A stretch of 17,853 bases of DNA from Coprothermobacterota bacterium (GCA_026389415.1 JAPLHX010000161.1:1-17853); one strand, 5' to 3'; positions 1-7,762 are shown, counted from the first letter of the stretch. The notes: generated by a model not told the origin, from the letters alone. Numbers and translations are program-made.

Positions 1-1
1 G

Positions 2-424
2 GGCGGGCACAACGCGCTATTCGCAGCTGCCATGGACGAGCGCGTGCATGCCTGCGTCAGCAATTGCGGCATGTCCGTGTTCAGCGAGGAGGAAGAGCGG
101 ATGGAGTGGGCCCTGGAGGACGGTTATATCTTCCTTCCTTCCCTCAGGTCCTATTTCCTAAACGATCGTCCCCCGCCCTTCGATTTGCACGAAGTGGCAG
201 CACTGATCGCTCCGCGTCCCTGGCTCAACATCTCGGCTTACGTGGACGAAGCCTATGGCCGCCAGGAGTTTCTGGCCCAAACCGGTGTGCTCCTCCACCA
301 AATCTATGAACTATACCAGCGCACGAGCGCCTTCGCTTGGCAGATGCACGGAGGCAACCACTCCTTTCCACCTTACGTCCGCGCCGGAGCTTACGCCTGG
401 CTGGACCGGTGGTTGAAGGGGTAG
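2..424 (+). CDS. Alpha/beta hydrolase (dienelactone hydrolase/acetyl esterase-like), C-terminal part
   Basis: This is the 3' end of a gene that begins before the window. The frame is open from base 2 and reads GGHNALFAAAMDERV, which looks like the stretch just after the nucleophile elbow (GxSxGG) of an alpha/beta hydrolase. The nucleophile serine itself is therefore outside the window. Further on, IAPRPWLNISAYVDEAY matches the strand and loop that usually carry the acidic catalytic residue, and HGGNHSFPP near the C-terminus is the usual place of the catalytic histidine. The first in-frame ATG (base 32) is internal and should not be taken as the start. The stop lies 4 nt before the next gene, so the two are probably co-transcribed. 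Substrate cannot be told; the fold is fairly certain, the subfamily is not. Confidence 0.75.
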   Translation, partial: GGHNALFAAAMDERVHACVSNCGMSVFSEEEERMEWALEDGYIFLPSLRSYFLNDRPPPFDLHEVAALIAPRPWLNISAYVDEAYGRQEFLAQTGVLLHQIYELYQRTSAFAWQMHGGNHSFPPYVRAGAYAWLDRWLKG

Positions 425-428
425 GCCG

Positions 429-1469
429 ATGGAACCGGAAATCGCAAGCCTGGTATCGCCCACCCATCTGGCGGAGATCGCCCGTCTTTGGCAGGGTGTT
501 TCCCCCGCGGCACCGCTGGATGACGTGACGAACCTAGTCTACCGGTTCCAATGCCAGGACAAGCCGCGGATCCTGCGTTTGTCGCACAGCAGCCATCGGA
601 CCGAGACCCAAATCCTGGCCGAGTTGCACTGGATCGACTACTTGGTCCGCGGCGGGGTAGGTGCGGCTCAAGCGGTACTCTCGCAAAATGACCGATGGGC
701 GGAAGTGATCGAAGTCCCCGGTTCCTATTTCATCGCCACCGTGTTTGAACGGGCCGCGGGAAACCCTTTGGACCGTTCCCACCCGGACTTCCATGCACCG
801 ACGTTCTACCGCAATTGGGGTCGAACCATCGGTCGCATGCATGCCCTGACAAAGCGCTACGATCCGGGCCCGCATCGTGGAAACCGTCCTACCTGGGATG
901 AAAACAACCCCGATCTCTTCCGTGCACGGCAGATCGTCCCACCCCAGGAGGAGAAGGTGATTCTGGAGGCCGAGCGGATTCTGTCTTGGTTGAAGAGCTT
1001 GTCGCGGGATGCGAACAGCTTCGGTTTGGTGCACGATGACTTAAACGCTACCAACTTCTTTGTGGACCACAATCACGTTACCGTCTTCGATTTCGACGAC
1101 TGCTGTTACGACTGGTTCGCGACCGACCTGGCTGCTGCCATTCCCTATTTCTCCCCCTTCTACGCCGGGGAAGAAAGCCCGAGTCGCATCCGGGAATTCC
1201 TACTTCCCCTCTTTTCGGGTTACCGGGAGGAGAACGAACTGGCGGAGAATTGGCTGGAACAGTTACCTGCCTTCTTCCGCATGCACAACCTGAGCGGGCT
1301 TTTATTCAGCTACACCATTGACCGGCAAAATCGGGAAGAGTACGCCGACTATTTTGACTTGCTGTGGAAAGGACATGCTGCCGCAGGCTGTTCAGACATG
1401 CTGCCGCAGGCTGTTCTCTTCGACTTCGACTTCGCGGAAGTCTACCGGCAAGCAAGCCCGGGTTTGTAG
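429..1469 (+). CDS. APH/SrkA-type phosphotransferase family protein
   Basis: A 346-residue protein of the aminoglycoside phosphotransferase/homoserine kinase-like fold. The catalytic loop is visible as LVHDDLNATNFF (HDDLN, equivalent to the HGDLHxxN loop), followed by the metal-binding VFDFDDCCYDWFATDLA. The N-terminal half (NLVYRFQCQDKPRILRLSH) fits the nucleotide-binding lobe. In this family such proteins phosphorylate small hydroxylated molecules or proteins; the substrate cannot be inferred. A purine-rich GAAGGGG (414-420) precedes the ATG, and the hydrolase stop is 4 nt upstream. The C-terminus is odd: two copies of a palindromic repeat (1372-1417) lie inside the frame and encode HAAAGCSDMLPQAV, directly before the DFDFAEV tail that I recall as typical of the family. 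It converges on the SulP gene 53 nt away. Confidence 0.85.
   Translation: MEPEIASLVSPTHLAEIARLWQGVSPAAPLDDVTNLVYRFQCQDKPRILRLSHSSHRTETQILAELHWIDYLVRGGVGAAQAVLSQNDRWAEVIEVPGSYFIATVFERAAGNPLDRSHPDFHAPTFYRNWGRTIGRMHALTKRYDPGPHRGNRPTWDENNPDLFRARQIVPPQEEKVILEAERILSWLKSLSRDANSFGLVHDDLNATNFFVDHNHVTVFDFDDCCYDWFATDLAAAIPYFSPFYAGEESPSRIREFLLPLFSGYREENELAENWLEQLPAFFRMHNLSGLLFSYTIDRQNREEYADYFDLLWKGHAAAGCSDMLPQAVLFDFDFAEVYRQASPGL
1372..1417 (+). repeat. Two tandem copies of a palindromic repeat inside the phosphotransferase gene
   Basis: The 18-nt core acatgctgccgcaggctg occurs twice, in units of 23 nt (1372-1394 and 1395-1417) that are identical over at least 22 nt. Each unit can fold into a hairpin: aca/tgt outside and ctgc/gcag inside, with two central mismatches. 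The same core recurs at 13221 and, in variant form, at 13757, 7637 and 9038. Because 23 is not a multiple of three, the two copies are read in different frames. Confidence 0.85.
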
Positions 1470-1522
1470 GCCATTTTTATCAATCGTTAGCCGAGCCGCT
1501 CAAGGTTCGACGAATCCGCGGC

Positions 1523-3253
1523 TTACGCTGGTGGAAATCCCCCAACGGGAACAGGAGGAACGGGATCTGCCTGCAGCTTCAGGAATGCCTGAACCGCATC
1601 GCGGACAGTTGGAAAGCTGTTTAGATCGAGGGATCTACACACGGAAGAGCCGCGCTGCAGTACTTGACGCATCCGGATATGAACCCTGGCAAGGACGATC
1701 GAGATCCCCTTCTTTTCCATGCGCGCTTGCAGCTGGCACAGCTCGTCCATGGCGGTGGTGTCGATATCTACCACCGCCTCACAGTCGACGATCACTTCTC
1801 GTGGTGGCGCCTTGGCATTCTGGACTAGTGCGCTGATGCCGGCAGTGAACCGGTCAGCGTTGGCGAAAAAGAGCGGTCCGTCGAAGCGGTAGATAATGAG
1901 ACCAGGGACGGGCATGTAGTCGGCGTGTTCGCTCAATTCACCATAGCGGGTACCGCTCGGGTCTTGGCCCAGCAGCGCGACATGGGGCAGACTGGCTCGG
2001 GTGATGAACGCGACCAGGGAGAGGACGATGCCGATCAGAATTCCTTGCAGGATTCCCAACAGCACCACCCCCAACATAGCTACCAACGCGAAGGCAAAGT
2101 CACCCTTTCGAACCCGCCAGTAACTTGCCAGGGATTGGAACTCTATCAACCCCCACACAGCGTAGATCACCACGGTAGCCAGAACGGCTTCCGGCAAGCT
2201 GGTAAAGAATCCCGCCAGGAAAAGGATGGTCAGAAGGGTAAGCCCCGAGCAAACAAACAGAACGATCGGCGTTTTCCCGCCGGCCATGTCCCCGGCTGCC
2301 GTCTTGGACAGGCTTCCACTCACTACGAATCCCTGAAAGAGAGCCGATCCCAGGTTTGCCATGCCGTAGCCGATCATCTCCTGGTTGGGATCGATCGGCT
2401 CGTTGTATTTTTCGGCATAAACTTTCGCCGAGGCCAGCGATTCGGCGAAACCGACTACCAAGGCAGCCAACGCTCCGGGAAGCAAATTGAGGAAGTCCTG
2501 GATTTCCAATCCTTCAAGCGACCACTTCGGCAGTCCGGTAGGAATCTCACCAACTACAGCCACGCCGTGGTTCGCCAGGTTGAATGCTAGAGAGAAAGTG
2601 ATGGCCAGTACCAGTGCCAATAAAGCGGCGGGAATTCGCGGAAGATACCTACGCAGAAGGAGAAGCAGGAGCAGCGAAACCGAACCCACTAGTAGAGTTG
2701 GCCAGGACCAGTTGCCTGTTTGCTGAAAAATGCTCGCGACCTGCATGATCACGTTGGATCCATCTGTGTGCACGCCGAAGAGCTTGCCCGACTGGCCCAC
2801 CGCAATGTAGAAAGCAAGACCTATCACGAACCCCTTTAGTACTGGTTTGGCGAAAAACCGGGCCAGGAAACCCAGTTTGAGCCATCCACTGAAAAGGAAC
2901 ACGACCCCCACGAGCAAAGCGAAAGCGATGGTGAGGGCGAGATATCGACTCTGATTACCGAGAGCCAGGGGCAGCACCGTCACGGCAGAAATCGCCGCAA
3001 CGGTTGAACTGGGGCCCACGAACAAGTGTCGTGAGGAAGCGAAAGCGGCGTAGGCGATCAGGGCAAGAGGAACCGCGTAAAGGCCATACTCGGGAGGTAC
3101 GCCGGCGATACCGGCGTAAGCGATTGCTTCAGGCACCAGCAATGCCCAAACCGTGATGCCGGCCAAGAGATCGCCGGGCAGGTACTGAAATCGATAGTCA
3201 GGCAGCCAGGCGATGATAGGCAAAACGCGCCGGACACCTTCTCTCCACCGCAT
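1523..3253 (-). CDS. SulP family sulfate/anion transporter with C-terminal STAS domain
   Basis: A 576-residue inner-membrane transporter. The SulP signature is seen at residues 15-60: WLPDYRF...PGDLLAGITVWALLVPEAIAYAGIAGVPPEYGLYA. A series of hydrophobic helices follows to about residue 420. The last ~120 residues form a STAS domain (GLIIYRFDGPLFFANADRF ... VDCEAVVDIDTTAMDEL). SulP proteins carry sulfate, bicarbonate or other small anions by proton or sodium symport or by exchange. It is the last gene of a minus-strand run after the sulfatase (76-nt gap), so sulfate is the most natural substrate; this is inference from context. Length matches the family. A plausible promoter lies just upstream (3266-3294), so it may also be transcribed on its own. 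Confidence 0.93.
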   Translation of the reverse strand: MRWREGVRRVLPIIAWLPDYRFQYLPGDLLAGITVWALLVPEAIAYAGIAGVPPEYGLYAVPLALIAYAAFASSRHLFVGPSSTVAAISAVTVLPLALGNQSRYLALTIAFALLVGVVFLFSGWLKLGFLARFFAKPVLKGFVIGLAFYIAVGQSGKLFGVHTDGSNVIMQVASIFQQTGNWSWPTLLVGSVSLLLLLLLRRYLPRIPAALLALVLAITFSLAFNLANHGVAVVGEIPTGLPKWSLEGLEIQDFLNLLPGALAALVVGFAESLASAKVYAEKYNEPIDPNQEMIGYGMANLGSALFQGFVVSGSLSKTAAGDMAGGKTPIVLFVCSGLTLLTILFLAGFFTSLPEAVLATVVIYAVWGLIEFQSLASYWRVRKGDFAFALVAMLGVVLLGILQGILIGIVLSLVAFITRASLPHVALLGQDPSGTRYGELSEHADYMPVPGLIIYRFDGPLFFANADRFTAGISALVQNAKAPPREVIVDCEAVVDIDTTAMDELCQLQARMEKKGISIVLARVHIRMRQVLQRGSSVCRSLDLNSFPTVRDAVQAFLKLQADPVPPVPVGGFPPA

Positions 3254-3265
3254 CAGTCAGCCCAC

Positions 3266-3294
3266 AGTATAAATCGTTCGCAGCGATTGGTCAT
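3266..3294 (-). promoter_or_regulatory. Possible sigma-70-type promoter for the SulP gene
   Basis: Reading the minus strand, ATGACC (3294-3289; four matches to TTGACA) is separated by exactly 17 nt from TATACT (3271-3266; five matches to TATAAT). The -10 box lies 12 nt before the SulP ATG, so the transcript would have almost no leader. This is seen by eye only. Confidence 0.35.
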
Positions 3295-3329
3295 TTTAAG
3301 CAGACTGCGTTCTAACCCCGCACCCCGTT

Positions 3330-4943
3330 CTAGCTACTTGTCCCCTTAATTTGGATCCTTTTCGGATATTTGTCGAACGTTTTCAGATGATGGGCCTTGA
3401 TTGCGGCGAGAAGCGGCATGTAAACCAGTTTGCGAATTGCGAAACTGTGCTCCTCCTTGGGATCCAGGAAGAGGTTGAATACCTTGCCGTAGGTATAGTG
3501 AACGGTGTGGCCGGAAAACCCGCCAGGAGTGACTGTATCACGGTAGTCCATCTCCGTGGCGCAATCGTAAACCTTCCATGGACCTACCCGCAGGGCGGAC
3601 TGCTCGTCCAGCAGCCAGGCATATACGGCAGCCCGGTTGGACATCCAGGAAGGATCTTTCGCCCAGTAGATTCCGGCAGGTGATGGACCGGCCAGCAGGA
3701 AGCTGCGCTGATCCACGCCGTCGATGAAGCGGTCCTGCGGCAGATTCTCCACGCCCGCCATTGCGCAAACCGTCGGCAGCATGTCGCAGAAGTCGAAGAG
3801 TCCGTCGGAGACTTGTCCCGGCTCGATCATTCCCTTCCAGTAGAAGATACCCGGAACGCGGATGCCACCCTCCCAGGTGGTACCTTTCGAGCCCCGAAAC
3901 GGCGTGTATGAACTATCCGGCCAGCTCTCCATCTCCGGACCATTGTCGGAGGTGACCAGGATCAGGGTGTTTTCCAACTGTCCGGTCTCTTCCAGGGCGC
4001 GGAACAAGCGACCGAAAATGTCGTCCATTTCTACCAATACGTCCGTGAAGGGGTAGCTGGCTCGGGACCGACCCTTGAACTTGTCGGGAGGATAGTTGTC
4101 GAAATGACAACCGCGGGTGCCGTGATAGAGGAACCACGGTTTGTCGCTGGTGGCCATCGAACGGATGAAGCTCTCGGAGTATGCGGCCCACTTCTCGTCC
4201 AGATCCTTCACGGTTTCCAGCGTGATCTCCTCCTGCTCGATCTCTGGCACATCGTATTGGCCGGTCTTGGCCAGAATGTTGTGCTTGTTGAATTTCGCGT
4301 TCATCACCGCTTGAAACATGAAGGGATCGTTGACGATCTCGGGATAGAAATAGTTGTCGCGCCACTCCGTATACATATCGGAGACGCCGTAGAATCCGTA
4401 GAACTCATCGAATCCCTTGTTTTGTGGCACGGACGACTTGTTCTCGCCGCAATGCCACTTGCCGACCGCCCTGGTGGCATAGCCGACCTCTTTCAGCAAT
4501 TCCGCCAAAGACACTTCCTGGTCCAGGCCTCCTGGTTGTCCATACATTGGTGGAGTCAGGATGCCGTGCCGGATGGGAAGACGGCCAGTCATCAGGGTCG
4601 CCCGGGATGGGGAACAACTTGGCTGGGAGTAACACGAAGTGAGCCGAAGACCTTCCGCCGCCAGGCGGTCGAAATGCGGAGTGGGTGCACCGCGAACGTG
4701 CCCGCCACCATAGCAGCCCATATCTCCCCAACCGACATCGTCCATAATGAAAACGAAAAAGTTGGGTTTCTTGCCGATTTTCTGTTCAAGCTGCGCCAGC
4801 TTCTCCTCGGCCGCTTTCTGCCATGCCGGGTGAAGCAAGCGTGGCTCCCGATTCTCAGCGTAGTAATCAATCACTCCGCCAAGGATCCGCTCACCGCCAT
4901 CCGGCGGGATGATGCCGCTGTCATGCCAGCGATTTGTTTCCAT
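3330..4943 (-). CDS. Formylglycine-dependent sulfatase (arylsulfatase family), probably cytosolic
   Basis: A 537-residue alkaline-phosphatase-superfamily sulfatase. The start at 4943 (METNRW) is chosen because a strong AGGAGG lies 8 nt upstream; a longer frame starting at 4988 lacks such a site. Metal ligands are in MDDVGWGDMG (residues 67-76). The formylglycine motif is CSPSR (110-114; C110 is the residue to be oxidised), followed by ATLMTGR. GKWHCG (161-166), H274, TSDNGPE (331-337) and K353 in GSKGTTWEGG supply the remaining active-site residues. It hydrolyses sulfate esters; the substrate is unknown. No signal peptide is visible: the N-terminus is hydrophilic. Its neighbours are a radical-SAM sulfatase maturase upstream and a SulP transporter downstream, a coherent desulfation set. 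A strict fGly sulfatase needs the maturase, and the Cys-type motif fits the anaerobic enzyme. Confidence 0.93.
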   Translation of the reverse strand: METNRWHDSGIIPPDGGERILGGVIDYYAENREPRLLHPAWQKAAEEKLAQLEQKIGKKPNFFVFIMDDVGWGDMGCYGGGHVRGAPTPHFDRLAAEGLRLTSCYSQPSCSPSRATLMTGRLPIRHGILTPPMYGQPGGLDQEVSLAELLKEVGYATRAVGKWHCGENKSSVPQNKGFDEFYGFYGVSDMYTEWRDNYFYPEIVNDPFMFQAVMNAKFNKHNILAKTGQYDVPEIEQEEITLETVKDLDEKWAAYSESFIRSMATSDKPWFLYHGTRGCHFDNYPPDKFKGRSRASYPFTDVLVEMDDIFGRLFRALEETGQLENTLILVTSDNGPEMESWPDSSYTPFRGSKGTTWEGGIRVPGIFYWKGMIEPGQVSDGLFDFCDMLPTVCAMAGVENLPQDRFIDGVDQRSFLLAGPSPAGIYWAKDPSWMSNRAAVYAWLLDEQSALRVGPWKVYDCATEMDYRDTVTPGGFSGHTVHYTYGKVFNLFLDPKEEHSFAIRKLVYMPLLAAIKAHHLKTFDKYPKRIQIKGTSS

Positions 4944-5022
4944 GGTAGACGCCTCCTGATTAAGAGTTCTGTTCAATAGATTAACCAACGATCAGTTTCT
5001 GCTTTTCAGCAAACAACCGCCC

Positions 5023-5046
5023 GCCAGGCCCTGCCTGAGGCCTGGC
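5023..5046 (-). terminator. Hairpin after the sigma gene, possible weak terminator or attenuator
   Basis: A perfect 8-bp stem (gccaggcc / ggcctggc) with an 8-nt loop lies 4 nt past the stop codon of the sigma-like gene. On the minus strand it is followed by gggcggttgttt, which is T-rich only in part, so it is not a textbook intrinsic terminator. It could reduce read-through from the maturase-sigma pair into the sulfatase, or protect the 3' end of the upstream message. Confidence 0.4.
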
Positions 5047-5050
5047 AGAT

Positions 5051-6076
5051 CTATCCTCCTTTCCGTCCGGCCGAGGTGATGGGACCCCGCCAGTTATTGT
5101 AGCCCTGAAAAGTATATTCTGACAGAAGTCCATAGAACGGAAAGAGCGTGGTGTCAACAAATGAAATGATCTCCGATACCAGTTCGCCGGCAAAACGCAG
5201 GATTTGCAGCGAATGAGCGTGATAGGTAGCAGTACTCGGGTGAAGCTGGTAGAGCCCGAAGGCCAATTGCCCGTTCGAGCGACGCGGAAGTAGGTGCCAA
5301 CGCCCGCGCGCATCGTCGGTTAGCACGTTTCTGCCTGCCCAGTTCCGCAAGGATTCCCGACCGCGAAACCATGAAGGAGAAGGCGGCATTTGCCAGACGA
5401 CCGTTTCTGTTAAACGCTCGAGAAATGCGGCGAGATCCGCCGTCTCCCACGGGTAGAGATAGCGCATGGACAATTCCATCGACCGGTCTTGGGGAGGAGG
5501 TTCCTGCCTACCCAGCCTGGCGTCGTATGTTCGCTCCATTTCGCGGCGGGCTTCGTTTAACAGGCGCCGGCACCTGACCCGGTCTACACCCACTACTTTC
5601 GCTGCCCGATCTGTTTGTAGGCTGCAAATGTCCACCAGTATATGCGCGGCCCTGGCAACCGTCGGAATCGTCTGCAATGCGGCAATCAATGTCAGGGAGA
5701 TGCTTTCCCGCGCCCCATATCGGGCGCTTTCCCCCGATTCGCCATCCGGAACCCACTCGTCGGGAAATGGCTCGAGCCAGGCATCGCTCCGGCAAGGAGG
5801 CGCAGGTTCCCGCGCAGGATCGGCAGGGGAACTTAGCAATGCCGGCAAGGTGCGGCGGGGACTCGCTGCTGTTTCCATCAGGCACGCTCGCACTGCTTGA
5901 CGGAAAAGCAGGTCCTCTAGCATGTTGCCTGCGGACAGATCATCGGGTTGGCTACCAACAAGGCAAATCGTATCATTCGCCACTTCATCCGCTTTCCGCA
6001 GAGAAGCGAGCATGCGATAACAGAACACCCGCAATGCGTTACGGTACGACTCGGCCTGAGTCTGTTGGTCGTCCAT
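5051..6076 (-). CDS. ECF-type sigma-70 factor with C-terminal SnoaL-like domain (divergent)
   Basis: A 341-residue protein resembling the ECF sigma factors that carry a SnoaL-like tail. Residues 10-70 look like a sigma region 2 (RVFCYRMLASLRKADEVANDT, compare HCYRMLGSxxDAEDxxQET). Residues 98-125 (AWLEPFPDEWVPDGESGESARYGARES) match the linker typical of this group. Residues 128-182 correspond to region 4, and 205-330 form the SnoaL-like part, with MPPSPSWFRGRESLRNWAG as the clearest family match. Both DNA-binding regions are eroded: the region 4 helix-turn-helix reads LQTDRAAKVVGVDRVRCRRLL instead of the usual SxxEVAxxL pattern. In this group the SnoaL tail modulates activity instead of a classical anti-sigma factor. 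The ATG overlaps the end of the maturase gene by 38 nt, so the two are translated from one message. Whether it still acts as a sigma factor is open. Confidence 0.8.
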   Translation of the reverse strand: MDDQQTQAESYRNALRVFCYRMLASLRKADEVANDTICLVGSQPDDLSAGNMLEDLLFRQAVRACLMETAASPRRTLPALLSSPADPAREPAPPCRSDAWLEPFPDEWVPDGESGESARYGARESISLTLIAALQTIPTVARAAHILVDICSLQTDRAAKVVGVDRVRCRRLLNEARREMERTYDARLGRQEPPPQDRSMELSMRYLYPWETADLAAFLERLTETVVWQMPPSPSWFRGRESLRNWAGRNVLTDDARGRWHLLPRRSNGQLAFGLYQLHPSTATYHAHSLQILRFAGELVSEIISFVDTTLFPFYGLLSEYTFQGYNNWRGPITSAGRKGG

Positions 6077-7352
6077 GGCAGTGTTTTACCTTCTTGCCGC
6101 TCCCGCAGGGGCAGGGGTCGTTACGACCGGAATCCAAACACGCTTCTTTCCACCGCGCTTCCATTTGCGGAAGGATGCTCATTACTTCCGTCGGAGAGCG
6201 GCCGGAGCGATAGAGGGCGGCCATCGTCCGCATGGGACCGTCGATGTGGCGAAAAAAAGACCGGTAACCCGGACAAAGGTAGTTCAGCCCTCGCTCCCCG
6301 TCGGGGGTTAGCCGGAAACGGTTCTTCGGGCATTCACCATAACAGGCCCAAAGAAAATCGCACGCCCGACAAAAACGGGGCAGCCTCTGACTCTTGTCCT
6401 GGCCAAAATCGTGCTGCCTGGTCGAAGCGGCCAATTCCTTCATCGGTTTCTCGAGAATGTTACCGAGCAGATACACTGGCTCCACGAAGTGGTCACAGGC
6501 ATAGAGATCACCGTTGTGTTCAAGCGCCAGCGCCTTCCCACAGGTGCGGTCGAAAATGCACAAAGCTGGAGGTGTACCGGCCCAGGCGGCAAGGCCGGCT
6601 TCAAACTGGTTGATGAACGTCTTCCCCACGTCGTTTCGCACCCACTCGTCGAATATCGCGATTAGGAATTCGCCCCAGTCTTCCGGCAATACGGATCGGG
6701 AAGTGACGCGGTCGCCTTCCTGCCGTAGCGTTGCACCGTTCTGATTGATTCGCTCGACGATGGGGATGAATTGGATCCAGTGGATGCCCAGGTCATCATG
6801 GAAGAAGCGGTAAACATCCAGCGGGCGGCCGGCATTGGCGGCATGGACGGCGCAAAGGACATTGAAATCCACCTGGTGCTTTTGTAGCAAGCGGGCAGCC
6901 TGCATTACCCGGTCGAAGGTGGGCTGGCCGGCTTTATCCACGCGATAGCGATCATGCAGTGCCCGGGGGCCGTCGATGCTCAATCCGACAAGGAAGCGAT
7001 TGGAGCCAAGAAATTCGCACCAGACATCATCGAGCAGTATGCCATTGGTCTGGATCGTATAGTCAACTATCATGCCAGGCCTTCGGTGTTTCTCCACTAA
7101 CTCAATCGAGTGGCGGAAGAAATCCAAACCCATCAAAGTGGGTTCACCTCCCTGCCAGGCGATCGTGGCCGCCGGGACCTGCTGGGCATCCAGGTACTGA
7201 CAGATATACTCTTCCAGCGTCGCTTCATTCATCCGGAAGCTGCTTCCAGGGTATAGTTCCGCTTTTCCCAGGAAGAAGCAGTACCGGCAATCCAGATTGC
7301 AGATCGCGCCAGTGGGCTTGACCATCAGATGGAAAGCAACTGGCGACTTCAT
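6039..7352 (-). CDS. Anaerobic sulfatase-maturating enzyme (radical SAM/SPASM) with SEC-C tail
   Basis: A 437-residue radical-SAM enzyme that would oxidise the sulfatase Cys to formylglycine using S-adenosylmethionine. CNLDCRYC (C18, C22, C25) binds the SAM 4Fe-4S cluster, and WQGGEPTLMG (66-75) is the SAM-binding GGEP motif. The SPASM region holds eight cysteines (C265, C271, C286, C328, C331, C337, C341, C360) for two auxiliary clusters. D287 in ACDHF sits where the catalytic base of known anSMEs lies. The end carries a SEC-C zinc motif (CPCGSGKKVKHCH, 414-426). I chose ATG 7352, which places CNLDC at the usual distance from the N-terminus; ATG 7418 adds 22 residues with no family match, and neither start has a good ribosome site. 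It leads the operon that holds the sulfatase. Confidence 0.9.
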   Translation of the reverse strand: MKSPVAFHLMVKPTGAICNLDCRYCFFLGKAELYPGSSFRMNEATLEEYICQYLDAQQVPAATIAWQGGEPTLMGLDFFRHSIELVEKHRRPGMIVDYTIQTNGILLDDVWCEFLGSNRFLVGLSIDGPRALHDRYRVDKAGQPTFDRVMQAARLLQKHQVDFNVLCAVHAANAGRPLDVYRFFHDDLGIHWIQFIPIVERINQNGATLRQEGDRVTSRSVLPEDWGEFLIAIFDEWVRNDVGKTFINQFEAGLAAWAGTPPALCIFDRTCGKALALEHNGDLYACDHFVEPVYLLGNILEKPMKELAASTRQHDFGQDKSQRLPRFCRACDFLWACYGECPKNRFRLTPDGERGLNYLCPGYRSFFRHIDGPMRTMAALYRSGRSPTEVMSILPQMEARWKEACLDSGRNDPCPCGSGKKVKHCHGRPTDSGRVVP

Positions 7353-7482
7353 ACTGTCCAAGCTGAAATCCTTAGGGCGGGGTAAGAGAATCCCCGGTTG
7401 CCCCCTAGCATACACCATCTGCCGGCAGGGGGAGTCCTTCGTTTGACCTTAGGGACTGGTAGAGCATATTCCGTATCGCGGC

Positions 7483-7509
7483 AACCAACCGCACCGGTGT
7501 CGGTTAGTT
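7483..7509. promoter_or_regulatory. 27-nt dyad-symmetric element, candidate operator
   Basis: The half-sites are aaccaaccg-cacc and ggtg-tcggttagtt: an inverted repeat with one mismatch and one unpaired base, centred on the perfect palindrome CACCGGTG (7492-7499). It lies 131 nt upstream of the maturase start and 270 nt upstream of the cobalamin gene. Its size and near-perfect symmetry fit the site of a dimeric regulator. It lacks a T-run, which argues against a terminator. Confidence 0.4.
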
Positions 7510-7636
7510 CCGTCACAACACCCATCTCATGCTACAGAAAAGTAGAATCAAGCCAATGCAGGGAACCGCCCCAATCCGTTTGCTCGTTCCCGGACAATCA
7601 TCCCGCAGAGGCGGATATCCGCATCACAAAGGTAAT

Positions 7637-7655
7637 CAGCCCCCGGCAGGGTGTC
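7637..7655 (-). repeat. Palindromic repeat, copy in the divergent region
   Basis: The minus strand reads gacaccctgccgggggctg. It is identical over 19 nt to the copy at 9038-9056, and 25 of 28 positions match when the flank to 7664 is included. It shares 15 of 19 positions with the gacatgctgccgcaggctg core found at 1372, 1395 and 13221, which places it in the same family. Confidence 0.75.
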
Positions 7656-7762
7656 TTCCCGAAGTAGTGCGATCAGAAGAACCTCGAGACCGATAGCTGG
7701 CTGGTGAAACCGAAACTCGACATCAGTGCCAATTCGGCGCATTGTTATAAAAGACAGTAAAA

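Noticed and set aside
490..499. Match to the second repeat subtype (ggcagggtgt)
   Set aside because: Ten bases only, inside well-behaved phosphotransferase coding sequence (LWQGVSP); probably chance.
1372..1417. CRISPR-like array
   Set aside because: Two tandem copies without spacers and no cas genes in the window.
1470..1522. Bidirectional terminator between convergent genes
   Set aside because: No stable hairpin with a T-run could be found in the 53 nt.
1925..2590. 221-residue open frame on the plus strand
   Set aside because: It lies fully antisense to the SulP gene and is polar, low-complexity (Gln/Arg-rich) sequence with no family features; a shadow frame of GC-rich coding DNA.
3770..3785. 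Match to the repeat core (gacatgctgccg on the minus strand)
   Set aside because: Only 12 nt, in a conserved sulfatase segment (DMLPTV); codon coincidence.
4104..4979. 291-residue open frame on the plus strand
   Set aside because: Antisense to the sulfatase, whose catalytic motifs are all present on the other strand.
7419..7428. Perfect palindrome CTGCCGGCAG as a further repeat copy
   Set aside because: It shares ctgccg and gcagg with the family but lacks the gaca/tgtc arms, so I did not count it as a member.
7398..7667. 89-residue plus-strand frame in the divergent region
   Set aside because: Overlaps the possible upstream start of the maturase, has no ribosome site, and its end (SPRQGVFPK) is encoded by the repeat.
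7548..7742. Small minus-strand frame of 64 residues in the divergent region
   Set aside because: No ribosome site, no recognisable motif, and part of it is the palindromic repeat.
7600..7750. tRNA or cobalamin riboswitch upstream of the B12 gene
   Set aside because: No T-loop GTTCGAATC-like sequence, no cloverleaf, and no recognisable B12-box; the local gccaattcgg stem is too short to support a call.
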